Shown here piece by piece: positions 33,627 through 42,663 of a stretch of 64,000 nt of DNA. Every line of letters begins with the position of its first letter. Position 1 is the first letter of the stretch. Location: assembly GCA_964492845.1 (NCBI GenBank), contig CAZBMZ010000012.1, positions 100,142 to 164,141 on the forward strand. Reading direction: 5' to 3'. The position numbers and the translations under genes are program-made. The stretch comes from JADJPF01 sp964492845 (GTDB lineage: Bacteria; Acidobacteriota; Blastocatellia; Chloracidobacteriales; JADJPF01). The notes below the pieces were generated by a model. The model did not search any database, was not told where the DNA came from, and saw only the letters and a program-made list of their open reading frames with translations.

Positions 33627-34919
33627 ATGACAGAGCATTTAGCGCGTCCATTGATAGAATCTGACCCAGAAATTGCTTTAACCATTTATCAGGAAACCAA
33701 GCGTCTAGCTAGTGGACTAGAAATGATTGCGTCAGAAAACTATGTTAGCGAAGCTGTGCTGGAGGCTTTAGGCTCTGTATACACAAATAAATATGCAGAA
33801 GGTTATCCGGGCCGCCGCTATTATGGCGGTTGTGAGTATGTAGATGTAGTGGAAGAACTTGCTCAAAAACGTGCTAAAGAAATTTTTGGAGCAGATCACA
33901 TTAATGTGCAACCTCATTCTGGCGCGCAAGCTAATATGAGTGTTTATCTTGCAATGTTAACTCCTGGAGATACTATTTTAGGAATGAATTTATCTCATGG
34001 AGGTCATTTAACACACGGACATAAGCTTAATTTTTCTGGTAAATATTTTAATGTTGTAGCTTATGGAGTTAAACAAGACACAGAACAAATTGACTATGAT
34101 GAGCTAGAACGCCTAGCACATGAACATAAACCTAAAATGATTGTTTGTGGAGCAAGTGCTTATCCAAGAATTATTGACTTTGAACGTATTGGAAAAATTG
34201 CTCGTGATGTATCAGCTTACTCTTTAGCCGATATTGCTCATGTTGCTGGGCTTGTTGCAACAGGTCTTCATCCTTCGCCTGTTCCACATATGGACTTTGT
34301 TACAACTACAACCCATAAAACCCTACGCGGGCCCCGTGCTGGAATGGCAATGTGTAAAGCAGAATTTGCTAAAAAGCTAGATAGTGCTGTTTTTCCAGGT
34401 GTTCAAGGTGGCCCACTTGTACATGTTATTGCAGCTAAAGCAGTTTCTTTTAAGGAAGCACTTCAACCAAGTTTTAAGGACTATCAATCTCAAGTAATAA
34501 AAAATGCTGCTACTTTAGCTAAAAGCCTATCAGAGCTTGGCTTTAGAATAGTTTCTGGCGGTACAGATAATCATTTAATGTTAGTAGATGTATTTGCCAA
34601 AGGTACAACCGGAAAAGTAGCAGAAAAAGTCCTAGAAACGGCTGGTATTACTGTAAATAAAAATACTATCCCATTTGATCAAAACCCTCCCCTTGTTGCT
34701 AGTGGTATTAGAATTGGCACACCTGCTTTAACAACTAGAGGAATGCAGCAAGCTCAAATGCAAACCATTGCCACCTGGATTGCTGAAGTATTAACAGAGC
34801 CAGAAAACACTAGCCGACAAGAAAAAATTAAATCAGAAGTACAAAAACTTTGTCAACAATTCCCTTTATATACTAACAGATTATCAACCTATGAAAAAAC
34901 AGTAGCAACTAATGCTTAG
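33627..34919 (+). CDS. glyA: Serine hydroxymethyltransferase
   Basis: 430 residues, normal length. PLP enzyme interconverting serine plus tetrahydrofolate with glycine plus methylene-tetrahydrofolate. The N-terminal LIASEN-type motif (EMIASENYVSEAV), the substrate loop EGYPGRRYYGGCEYVD and the PLP-lysine motif TTTTHKTLRGPRAGM are all present. AGGAG lies 7 nt before the ATG. An FHA-domain gene starts 10 nt downstream and may be co-transcribed. Cytoplasmic housekeeping enzyme. Confidence 0.98.
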   Translation: MTEHLARPLIESDPEIALTIYQETKRLASGLEMIASENYVSEAVLEALGSVYTNKYAEGYPGRRYYGGCEYVDVVEELAQKRAKEIFGADHINVQPHSGAQANMSVYLAMLTPGDTILGMNLSHGGHLTHGHKLNFSGKYFNVVAYGVKQDTEQIDYDELERLAHEHKPKMIVCGASAYPRIIDFERIGKIARDVSAYSLADIAHVAGLVATGLHPSPVPHMDFVTTTTHKTLRGPRAGMAMCKAEFAKKLDSAVFPGVQGGPLVHVIAAKAVSFKEALQPSFKDYQSQVIKNAATLAKSLSELGFRIVSGGTDNHLMLVDVFAKGTTGKVAEKVLETAGITVNKNTIPFDQNPPLVASGIRIGTPALTTRGMQQAQMQTIATWIAEVLTEPENTSRQEKIKSEVQKLCQQFPLYTNRLSTYEKTVATNA

Positions 34920-34928
34920 ATATTAATT

Positions 34929-35540
34929 ATGAAAAAAGAATCTATTGCTGAGATTGTAGAACAAACAATTAAGTATTTAGAACGTACTGGAGCAGATCGA
35001 CTAGCTCAACAATATCTACATTTTGCATTAAGTAGTTTCGCTAGCGGTTGTGAGGATTTATTATCACAATACTTAGAGCGTTATGCTATGCAAGATCAGT
35101 ATTTTAAGGCTGAATCTGCACAGCTTTTAATTTATCGTGAAAAAGAAATTATTGCTTGTTTTGTTTTGGATTCTCATGCCAACTTAATAGGCCGATTAGA
35201 CCCTGAAACCCGTTGTTATCCTAATGTTGACCTGGGGTTATTTGATACTAGTGCTAAAATTTCTCGTCGTCATGCACAAATATATTCTTTAGATGGTCGT
35301 AATTTTTGGATTGAAGACTTAGGTAGTTTTAATGGTACATTGCTAAATAAAGTTAAGCTAGTCCCCTTACAAGCACAACCCTTACATGACACAGATGAAA
35401 TAATATTTGGTAATATTGCAGTTACTTTTAATTCTCCAATAATAGGCAAAGTTACTTTAGCATCTAATAGTCAACTTAATGATGACAAAAAAGAGGAAAA
35501 ATCTTTAATTGATGCTACAGATGCCGATATTGTTAACTAG
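34929..35540 (+). CDS. FHA-domain protein
   Basis: 203 residues. A helical N-terminal part (about 1-70) precedes a forkhead-associated domain (about 85-178) with the phosphothreonine-binding pattern: LIGRLDPETRC, then ISRRHAQIYSLDGRNFWIED and SFNGTLLNKVKL. The Arg in GR, the Ser-Arg-Arg-His and the Asn-Gly are all intact, so phosphopeptide binding is likely. Two Ser/Thr kinases are encoded nearby (38196-39164 and 46262-51271) and could supply partners; that link is inference. It starts 10 nt after glyA without a clear ribosome site, suggesting coupling. Confidence 0.88.
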   Translation: MKKESIAEIVEQTIKYLERTGADRLAQQYLHFALSSFASGCEDLLSQYLERYAMQDQYFKAESAQLLIYREKEIIACFVLDSHANLIGRLDPETRCYPNVDLGLFDTSAKISRRHAQIYSLDGRNFWIEDLGSFNGTLLNKVKLVPLQAQPLHDTDEIIFGNIAVTFNSPIIGKVTLASNSQLNDDKKEEKSLIDATDADIVN

Positions 35541-35572
35541 TTTTATTTTAGTAACAAAGCGGATAAATAATT

Positions 35573-36046
35573 GTGGTAACAGTAGTTATAGCCCCAAATA
35601 AAATTAATTTCTCTCCCAATCTAAAAAGCATTTTTCTAGCTGGCTCAATTGAACAAGGAAAAGCCGACGATTGGCAACAAGAAATTATAAAACAACTAGC
35701 TAGTTATAATTGCTTAATTCTAAATCCGCGCCGTGAGCAGTGGGATTCATCTTGGGAGCAAACTATTGATAATCCATTGTTTTATGAGCAAGTAGAGTGG
35801 GAACTTACGGCACAAAAACAAGCCGATATTATTGCAATGTATTTTGCTCCAAACACCCTAGCCCCTATTTCATTGCTAGAATTAGGTTTATTCGCTAGTA
35901 GCCAAAAACTTGTTGTATGTTGTCCACCACCCTATTGGCGAAAAGGTAATGTTGATATTGTTTGCAAAAAATATAATATCCCTACAGTTAATAACTTAGC
36001 TGAATTAATCAATTTCTTAAAAAATAAATTACAAAATTTTACTTAA
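35573..36046 (+). CDS. Nucleoside 2-deoxyribosyltransferase-like protein (Nuc_deoxyri_tr2 type)
   Basis: 157 residues starting at a GTG. The family pattern is visible: IFLAGSIEQGKADDWQQEI near the N-terminus, LNPRREQWDSSWEQ in the middle, EQVEWELTAQKQADIIAMYF, and then SLLELGLFASSQKLVVCCPP. This matches the small Rossmann-like deoxyribosyltransferase-type proteins often found in phages and bacteria. The Glu in LLELG is the candidate catalytic residue. The true substrate is unknown. It ends convergently with the epimerase gene, overlapping its 3' end by 8 nt. Confidence 0.8.
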   Translation: MVTVVIAPNKINFSPNLKSIFLAGSIEQGKADDWQQEIIKQLASYNCLILNPRREQWDSSWEQTIDNPLFYEQVEWELTAQKQADIIAMYFAPNTLAPISLLELGLFASSQKLVVCCPPPYWRKGNVDIVCKKYNIPTVNNLAELINFLKNKLQNFT

Positions 36047-36992
36047 TAAATTTTTCTTTATACCAATCAACAAAATAGCTTATCCCTGTTTTAATATCCG
36101 TTTTTGGGTTAAAGTCTAGCTCTGTTTTTGCCAAACTAATATCAGCAAAAGTTACAGGCACATCTCCGGGCTGTTCTGGCAAATGTTTAATTATTGCCTT
36201 TTTACCTATGGCTTGCTCAATAGTTAAAACTAAGTCACTTAAATTTATTGGTGAAGACTCCCCTAAATTATAGATTGCAAATTGTTTAACTCGATCTAAC
36301 GCATTTATTACACCCGTTACAATATCATCTATATAAGTATAATCCCGGCGTGACTCTCCACTGCCATAAATTTCTATTGGCTCACCATTAAAAATTTTAC
36401 GAGTAAATTTATGGATTCCCATTTCTGGGCGTTGACGTGGGCCATAGACAGTAAAAAATCTTAAGCAAGTAATAGGTAGATTGTAAAGATGTGAGTAATT
36501 AAAAGCTAGAAGTTCACCACTACGTTTAGTTGTAGCATAGGGTGAAATAGGCTGGTTAATCGGGTCTGTTTCAGAAAAAGGTAGCTTGCTATTAATTCCA
36601 TAAACTGAAGAAGATGAAGCAAAGACAAAGTTTTTTACCGACATTTCCCGGCATAGTTCTAACAAATGAATTGTACCTATAACATTTACTTGTTCGTATA
36701 GAATAGGCTGGCTTAAAGATGGACGAACTCCCGCGCGAGCAGCTAAATGAATAATGCTGTCAGGTTTTTCCTTAATGAAAATTTCTTTCATTTGCTCTTT
36801 ATTACAAATATCTACTTGATAAAACTGATAATTACCATGCTTTTTAATATCGGCTAGATTTTCTTTTTTTATACTTGGAGAGTAAAAATCATTTAGCTCA
36901 TCAACTATTATTACCTGATCGCCTCTACTAAGTAATCTTTCGCAAATATGTGAGCCAATAAAACCTGCTCCACCGGTAACCAAAACCTGCAT
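36039..36992 (-). CDS. NAD-dependent nucleotide-sugar epimerase (UDP-glucuronate/UDP-glucose 4-epimerase-like)
   Basis: 317 residues, extended short-chain dehydrogenase. The NAD motif is VTGGAGFIGSHICERLLSRG. The catalytic residues are Ser in SSSSVYG and the YATTK motif (YxxxK). GIHKFTRKIFNGEPIEIYG and RDYTYIDDIVTGV fit sugar-nucleotide epimerases, and the LNDFYSPSIKKENL segment is typical of UDP-glucuronate 4-epimerases. AAGGAG precedes the ATG. The substrate cannot be fixed from sequence. It is divergent from the GT2 glycosyltransferase gene, so both may serve cell-surface polysaccharide synthesis. Confidence 0.9.
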   Translation of the reverse strand: MQVLVTGGAGFIGSHICERLLSRGDQVIIVDELNDFYSPSIKKENLADIKKHGNYQFYQVDICNKEQMKEIFIKEKPDSIIHLAARAGVRPSLSQPILYEQVNVIGTIHLLELCREMSVKNFVFASSSSVYGINSKLPFSETDPINQPISPYATTKRSGELLAFNYSHLYNLPITCLRFFTVYGPRQRPEMGIHKFTRKIFNGEPIEIYGSGESRRDYTYIDDIVTGVINALDRVKQFAIYNLGESSPINLSDLVLTIEQAIGKKAIIKHLPEQPGDVPVTFADISLAKTELDFNPKTDIKTGISYFVDWYKEKFIK

Positions 36993-37100
36993 TATTATCT
37001 CCTTATGTTATAATCAGCAAAATTTACAATTTATCATACAAATCTGTTAAAACTCTTGTGATATCACGAATAAATTAGATAACAATATTTATGAGGTATT

Positions 37101-38168
37101 ATGCAGCCTAGTTCTTGGTCTACTTTATCAGCTAGCGCAACGCTAAGAAATGAAACAAACGAAAAAGCAGGTGAAAAACTAATAACTGAAAGTCTAAAAC
37201 CCGAAAAATCTCGCCCTCAAGTTTCTATAATAATTCCTGTTTATAATGAGGAAGAAAATGTAGAAGCCCTTCAAAATCACTTAAATAAAACTCTAGAACA
37301 GCTAAAAATAGACTATGAAATTATTTATGTTGATGATGGTAGCAAGGATCGTAGTTTTGCACTTTTAGAAAATCTAGCTGCACAAGATAACCGAATTAAA
37401 GTAATTAAATTCCGTAAAAATCATGGTCAAACAGCAGCTATGTCTGCTGCAATTGATGTGTCAAACGGAGAAATTATTGTCCCCTTAGATGCTGATCTGC
37501 AAAATGACCCTCAAGATATTCCTAATCTTTTAAGAAAAATAGCAGAAGGTTATGATGTTGTTAGTGGATGGCGTAAAAAGCGAAAAGATACTTTTATTAC
37601 TCGTAAATTGCCCTCCGTTCTAGCTAATCATTTGATATCTAGAGTAACTGGAGTTTACTTGCATGATTATGGTTGTAGCCTAAAAGCTTATAGATCAGAA
37701 ATTATTAAAAATGTTCGTCTCTATGGAGAAATGCACCGCTTTATTCCAGCTTTTTGTGCTTTAGAAGGAGCTAGAATAACGGAAATTCCTGTTGATCATC
37801 ATCCTAGAATGGCAGGAAAAAGCAAATATGGTTTATCGCGTACACTTAAAGTTTTCCTTGATTTAATGGTAGTAAAATTTTTAGGTGATTATGCTAAACG
37901 TCCAATCCATTTTTTTGGTACAGTAGGCGTTATTTTATGTCTAGCTAGTCTGTTAAGTGGTGTAATTAGCCTATATAAAGAGTTTACTGAGCCACAAGTA
38001 TATCTTCATAATAATTTGTTTATTTTTTTATCAGTCTTTATATTTGTAGCTGGAATACAATTTATTGTTGTAGGACTCCTAGCAGAACTGCTTATTCGCA
38101 TTTACCATGAATCCCAAAGTAAGAAAACTTATACAATTGCTAAAACTGTAAATTTATCATCGCTTTAA
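37101..38168 (+). CDS. Membrane-anchored family 2 glycosyltransferase (ArnC/DPM1-like)
   Basis: 355 residues. A polar N-terminal extension (about 1-48) leads into the GT-A catalytic domain: VSIIIPVYNEEENVEAL, YEIIYVDDGSKDRS and VPLDADLQNDPQDIPNLL (the DxD-like Asp pair). Two membrane helices close the protein (about 268-292 and 305-330). This is the ArnC/GtrB/DPM1 layout, transferring a sugar from a nucleotide donor to a lipid-phosphate carrier. GAGGT lies before the ATG. The neighbouring epimerase could supply the donor (inference). Confidence 0.9.
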   Translation: MQPSSWSTLSASATLRNETNEKAGEKLITESLKPEKSRPQVSIIIPVYNEEENVEALQNHLNKTLEQLKIDYEIIYVDDGSKDRSFALLENLAAQDNRIKVIKFRKNHGQTAAMSAAIDVSNGEIIVPLDADLQNDPQDIPNLLRKIAEGYDVVSGWRKKRKDTFITRKLPSVLANHLISRVTGVYLHDYGCSLKAYRSEIIKNVRLYGEMHRFIPAFCALEGARITEIPVDHHPRMAGKSKYGLSRTLKVFLDLMVVKFLGDYAKRPIHFFGTVGVILCLASLLSGVISLYKEFTEPQVYLHNNLFIFLSVFIFVAGIQFIVVGLLAELLIRIYHESQSKKTYTIAKTVNLSSL

Positions 38169-38195
38169 CTTGAATAGTTAAGGAGCAAAAATGAG

Positions 38196-39164
38196 GTGAA
38201 GTTTTTACCGACCGCAACAGTGCTTGATGAACGCTACCAAATTGTTTCCGTTTTGGGTAAAGGCGGTTCAGGAACAGTTTATAAGGCTAAAGATCTAGAA
38301 ACTAATCAAATTGTTGCCGTTAAAGTGTTGACGACTAACGAATTTGACCCACGAGCAGCAATGCAACATCAGTTTTTTCAACGTGAAGTTGAGTTACTTA
38401 AACGAGTCTCTCATCCAAATATTATCCATATTCTTGATAGTGGAATTAGTCCTGAAGGCCAACTTTACTTAGTTACAGATTATGTAGCAGGCAATAGCTT
38501 AAAAAGTATAATGAAAACAGGACAGCTAACCTTAGATAGAATTGCTAATATCTTTAATCAAGTTGCTGAAGCTTTGCAAGCTGTTCATAGTCAAGGAATT
38601 ATTCACCGAGACTTTAAGCCGCAAAATATTTTAGTAACAGAATTTGAAGATAAAGAAATTGCTAAATTACTAGATTTTGGTATTGCTAAAATGATTCGTG
38701 GTAGCGATCAAGAAGCATTTTTACGTACAATCACTAGTAAAGGCGTAATTACTGGTACAGCACAATATATGTCTCCTGAACAATGCCAAGGAGCAAAACT
38801 AGATGAGCGTAGCGATATTTATTCTATGGGAATTACAGCTTATGAATTATTTAGCGGAAGGGTGCCGTTTGATAATGCTAGCACTTTAGGGATAATTTTA
38901 ATGCATGTTGAAGTTGCGCCCCCAGCAATTGAAGGGATTCCAAAATCAATTGAGACTGTAATTATGAAAGCATTAGAAAAATTTCCAGAAAACCGCTTTG
39001 CTTGTGCAACAGACTTTTCCAAAGCTTTAACTAATGCTGTTGCAGAAGCAAAACGATCAACAAATCAAGTTATAATTTTAGGAAATGGGGCAAAAGCTGA
39101 TGAAGAAACCGAAGCCTTTTCCCCAGAATTTAACGAAGCCCCAACCCAAAGACAAAAGCTATAA
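38196..39164 (+). CDS. Cytosolic Ser/Thr protein kinase
   Basis: 322 residues, a PknB-type kinase domain (about 13-270) and a short tail with no membrane helix or sensor domain. Visible motifs: glycine loop VLGKGGSGTVYKAKD, Lys in VAVKVL, catalytic loop IIHRDFKPQNILV, metal motif LDFGIAK (DFG) and TGTAQYMSPEQ. All catalytic residues are present. The start is a GTG at 38196; AAGGAG lies about 10 nt upstream, and an ATG at 38191 runs into a stop after two codons, so the GTG is preferred. It lies 27 nt after the GT2 gene and may share its transcript. Confidence 0.92.
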   Translation: MKFLPTATVLDERYQIVSVLGKGGSGTVYKAKDLETNQIVAVKVLTTNEFDPRAAMQHQFFQREVELLKRVSHPNIIHILDSGISPEGQLYLVTDYVAGNSLKSIMKTGQLTLDRIANIFNQVAEALQAVHSQGIIHRDFKPQNILVTEFEDKEIAKLLDFGIAKMIRGSDQEAFLRTITSKGVITGTAQYMSPEQCQGAKLDERSDIYSMGITAYELFSGRVPFDNASTLGIILMHVEVAPPAIEGIPKSIETVIMKALEKFPENRFACATDFSKALTNAVAEAKRSTNQVIILGNGAKADEETEAFSPEFNEAPTQRQKL

Positions 39165-39194
39165 CCATTCTTTAATATTCTAGGACACTAACGC

Positions 39195-40556
39195 ATGCTA
39201 TTTTCTCCACAAGAAATAATTGAAACTCTAATGATGACTGAGATGGAACATCTTGATATTAGGACTATTACACTGGGTATCTCTCTAAGAGATTGTGCGG
39301 ATAGTTCAATGTCAAGAGTTTGTGATCGAGTAATTAGTAAAATCCGCACTCTAGCCGAACGCCTTGTCCCAGTGGTAGATGAGCTAGCAAAAGAATTTGG
39401 TATTCCTGTTGCCAATAAGCGTATTGCCGTTACACCTTTATCTTTAGTTGGCGAATCCTCAACAGACTTAAATTATGTTCAACTAGCCCGCGCCGTTGAT
39501 TCTGTGGCTAAAGATGTAGGGGTAGACTTTATTGGTGGCTACTCAGCTTTGGTTCATAAAGGGATGACTAAAGGAGAAAGAAGTTTTTTTGCCTCTATTC
39601 CAGAAGCTTTAGCTGTAACTGATAGGCTTTGTGGGTCGGTCAATGTTGCAACTACTCGTTCTGGTATTAATATGGACGCAATACTTGCGCTAGGACATAT
39701 CATTAAGCAACTTGCAGAGCGTACTGCTGACAGGGGCGGCATTGGATGTGCTAAATTTGTTGTTTTTGCTAATGCTGTAGAAGATAACCCATTTATGGCA
39801 GGTGCTTTTTATGGAATGGGAGAGCCGGAAGCTATTATAAATGTTGGGGTTAGCGGCCCTGGCGTAGTAGCACATGCGGTAAAGCTAGCTGGAAATTGTG
39901 ATCTAGGTACACTATCAGAAGTAATTAAACGAACAGCATTTAAGATTACTCGTGCTGGTGAACTAGTCGGACGCGAAGCAGCCCGACGATTGGGAGTTCC
40001 TTTTGGAATAATTGATCTTAGCCTTGCTCCTACGCCGCTTGTTGGCGATAGTGTGGGCGAAATCCTAGAAGCAATGGGACTAGAGCGAACAGGCGCGCCA
40101 GGTTCTACTGCTGCTTTAGCACTACTGACAGACGCAGTAAAAAAAGGCGGTGCAATGGCATCAAGTCACGTTGGCGGAATGAGTGGGGCTTTTATACCTG
40201 TGTCAGAAGACCATGCAATGATTGAAGCAGTAAAGCTTGGTGCGCTAACGCTAGAAAAACTAGAGGCTATGACTTCTGTTTGCTCGGTTGGAATAGATAT
40301 GGTTGCTGTTCCCGGAAACACTAGCGCGGAAACTATTTCTGCTTTGATTGCAGATGAAATGGCTATTGGAGTTGTTAACAATAAAACTACTGCTGTAAGA
40401 ATAATTCCTGTTCCTGGTAAAGATGTTGGGGATATGGTGGAATATGGCGGTTTATTAGGTAGCGCGCCAGTAATGAGCATTAATAAATTTTCTGCTAGTA
40501 ATTTTGTTCGCCGAGGTGGGCTTATTCCTGCCCCTGTGCAAAGCTTACGAAATTAA
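39195..40556 (+). CDS. UPF0210 / DUF711 (PFL-family) protein
   Basis: 453 residues, full family length. Conserved stretches: MTEMEHLDIRTITLGISLRD at the N-terminus, VDFIGGYSALVHKGMTKGE, NPFMAGAFYGMGEPEAIINVGVSGPGVV, and MSSHVGGMSGAFIPVSEDH-like residues near 320. The family is structurally known but its reaction is not; glycyl-radical-like folds have been discussed. The small ACT-domain partner (UPF0237) that often precedes it is absent here. AGGA lies upstream of the ATG. It ends convergently with the AraC gene, overlapping by 12 nt. Confidence 0.9.
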   Translation: MLFSPQEIIETLMMTEMEHLDIRTITLGISLRDCADSSMSRVCDRVISKIRTLAERLVPVVDELAKEFGIPVANKRIAVTPLSLVGESSTDLNYVQLARAVDSVAKDVGVDFIGGYSALVHKGMTKGERSFFASIPEALAVTDRLCGSVNVATTRSGINMDAILALGHIIKQLAERTADRGGIGCAKFVVFANAVEDNPFMAGAFYGMGEPEAIINVGVSGPGVVAHAVKLAGNCDLGTLSEVIKRTAFKITRAGELVGREAARRLGVPFGIIDLSLAPTPLVGDSVGEILEAMGLERTGAPGSTAALALLTDAVKKGGAMASSHVGGMSGAFIPVSEDHAMIEAVKLGALTLEKLEAMTSVCSVGIDMVAVPGNTSAETISALIADEMAIGVVNNKTTAVRIIPVPGKDVGDMVEYGGLLGSAPVMSINKFSASNFVRRGGLIPAPVQSLRN

Positions 40557-41381
40557 GCTTTCCCGATATTTTGCAGGTGTTAGTCCAGTAAAATTACGAA
40601 ATACTTTTGTAAAGTGACTTTGGCTAGTATAGCCAACTGCTAAACTAACATTTGCAATAGATTCGTCTGTTTCTGCTAGTAGCTTTTTTGCTTGTTCAAG
40701 TCTTACTGCAATTAAATAATTATTAGGTGTAAGTCCTGTTATTTTCTTAAATAAATGTGCGAAGTGATATTCACTTAAAAATGCAGCGTCGGCAATTTCT
40801 GATAAGACTATTTCTTGGTGATAATTAGCATGAATATATTCAATTGCACGACGCAAGCGACGATCTACTAACCCAAAACGAGAAAGTTCTAAATGAGGAT
40901 TTTGCCTAATACCTAAATGATTTCTTAGTAAAATTATTGTTATTTGTTTGATTAAACTTGTTAGCATCAATTGATAGCCTATTTGTTTAAGACTAGCTTC
41001 TTGAACAATTTTCTCGCATAAATTTTCTAAATCTAATGACTCTTTAACAACATGTTTTAAGAAAAATATTTCGCCTACTTTGTAATCCATCCCCAAACTA
41101 TTAGCCAACTCATTGATTAATTCTGGTTTGATTTTAATAACTAACCTTTGACCATAAAATTTAGTTATTGTGTAACTTTTATTAGGAGAGATAAATATAA
41201 GCCCTTTATTATCAATTAACTGCTTTTTATTATCTAGCAAAATTTCTGCCGCCCCATTACTAAGATAGTAAATCGTATAATAAAAAGCTATTTGTTCTAT
41301 ATTTGGTTCTTTAACTTGGTTGTTGTAAGCAAGAACGTAGTTTTGATGTTGGATCTGCCAATTTTTTTGTTTTGCTTCCAT
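40545..41381 (-). CDS. AraC-family transcriptional regulator
   Basis: 278 residues. The N-terminal half (about 1-150) is beta-rich and cupin-like, probably sensing a ligand. The C-terminal AraC-type double helix-turn-helix (about 175-275) shows IEYIHANYHQEIVLSEIADA, LSEYHFAHLFKKITGLTPNNYL and VSLAVGYTSQSHFTKVFRNF, the normal signature. No clear ribosome site precedes the ATG. Neither neighbour is an obvious target, so its regulon is unknown. The stop lies inside the end of the UPF0210 gene. Confidence 0.9.
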   Translation of the reverse strand: MEAKQKNWQIQHQNYVLAYNNQVKEPNIEQIAFYYTIYYLSNGAAEILLDNKKQLIDNKGLIFISPNKSYTITKFYGQRLVIKIKPELINELANSLGMDYKVGEIFFLKHVVKESLDLENLCEKIVQEASLKQIGYQLMLTSLIKQITIILLRNHLGIRQNPHLELSRFGLVDRRLRRAIEYIHANYHQEIVLSEIADAAFLSEYHFAHLFKKITGLTPNNYLIAVRLEQAKKLLAETDESIANVSLAVGYTSQSHFTKVFRNFTGLTPAKYRESLIS

Positions 41382-41425
41382 AAAAGATTATTGGCACACC
41401 AATAAATGTAGCTTTTAAGCTTGTA

Positions 41426-42283
41426 TTAAAAGCTATAGCGTTGGCAACGACGGCAAAAGGCTGTTTTTACTGTAAACATATCATCTTGATGGCAAATTTC
41501 ACAACGTGTCGCAGTATTGCTACGTTTTACGGCAAAAGTATTTGGTGGCAGATCAGAAACTTTTGGCCCAACAGGTGCAAAATTAGGGATAAAATTTGCG
41601 AAATAACGATTTACTAAAAATGTCTCAACACCCCAGCAAGCTAGTGCAGGTGGAATTAGCACAAAAGGCACCCAATAAAATAGTCCCAAAATCTTTAATG
41701 GTGCTGTAACTAACTCTCTAACTGTAAGTGAAGCATCTGCGGAAAATAAAGTATAAAGACAAACTGCAATAGCAATACCTATAGGAATATTAAGAAAAAG
41801 TATAAATAAATTGCTTAAAGCTATTCTTATACCCATTAATTGATTAGATTTTATTTCTTGCCACAAAACCAAACTAGTAGCAAAGCCTAATAACCCCCCC
41901 CCAATTGCTTGTCCAATAAAAACTGCAAGCATTTCACTAAATCTATTAGTTGGTTGACTATAAAACATCATTGTTGCAGCTAGTGAAGTTAAAAAAATAG
42001 CAAAACTACAATTAGTGATGGTAAATTGTATTCTTTCTTTAGTCCAAGGAAGGCTTTGTGTACTATCTACAACACTTTGATTCTCTGCTTGATCCGTTTG
42101 AGCATATGAATATTTAGCATGATTTACTACAGTATTTTCGGGGTTTGAAAAACTTATTTCATTGTTGCTATAAGCAGCTTGATTATTGGCTGAAAAGTCT
42201 GTTTGATTGGGTCGATCTGTTAAAACTGGTTCATTGCTAAAATTATTGTTGGGTTGGTTATTATGAAAATCTGGATTATTCAT
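41426..42283 (-). CDS. Multipass membrane protein with C-terminal zinc-finger-like Cys motif
   Basis: I chose the ATG at 42281-42283 (MNNPDFHNNQ) because GAGG lies 9 nt upstream. The frame is open to 42379, but the extra 32 residues lack a ribosome site. A Asn/Gln-rich polar region (about 1-85) precedes four hydrophobic helices (about 95-240). The C-terminal tail has CEICHQDDMF and CRRCQRY, a CxxC-CxxC pair that would bind zinc. No family is recognised. Upstream lies the long gene-poor interval 42284-43489, which must contain its promoter. Confidence 0.75.
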   Translation of the reverse strand: MNNPDFHNNQPNNNFSNEPVLTDRPNQTDFSANNQAAYSNNEISFSNPENTVVNHAKYSYAQTDQAENQSVVDSTQSLPWTKERIQFTITNCSFAIFLTSLAATMMFYSQPTNRFSEMLAVFIGQAIGGGLLGFATSLVLWQEIKSNQLMGIRIALSNLFILFLNIPIGIAIAVCLYTLFSADASLTVRELVTAPLKILGLFYWVPFVLIPPALACWGVETFLVNRYFANFIPNFAPVGPKVSDLPPNTFAVKRSNTATRCEICHQDDMFTVKTAFCRRCQRYSF

Positions 42284-42550
42284 AAGTAATTGCCTCATTA
42301 AATATAAACTAATTAGTGATTTGTGTAGGTTTAAGGCTGTAGACGCTAAAATATTAAATCGGTTCCCAAAAATTAACAAATTTATTTAAGATCAAAATTT
42401 TTCTAATGGTTAATTTTTGCAAAAAAAACAGGATCTATAATTTATTGTTTTTACTAGATTTAGCAAAAATAAATTTAATAAAAATTTTTTGCAAAAACTG
42501 AGTGACAACTTCTTATCTTTGCGCTAGTATGTAAATGACTTTCGAGAAAA

Positions 42551-42579
42551 TTGTAAAGCCTTTACAAAATTGTTAACAA
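42551..42579. promoter_or_regulatory. Two adjacent palindromes, operator candidate
   Basis: TTGTAAAG-C-CTTTACAA is a 17-nt perfect palindrome. It is followed 2 nt later by TTGTTAACAA, another perfect palindrome with the same TTGT...ACAA ends. Both lie about 80 nt upstream of the hairpin chain and 270 nt upstream of the membrane protein start. Binding of a dimeric regulator is plausible but unproven. Confidence 0.4.
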
Positions 42580-42663
42580 AATATTTGCTAGTAAGTAAAG
42601 TTAACTAGTAGCTTTTTTTGCTAATGTAAACCTTTGATCGACAAAATCAGATTAGCCTAGATT

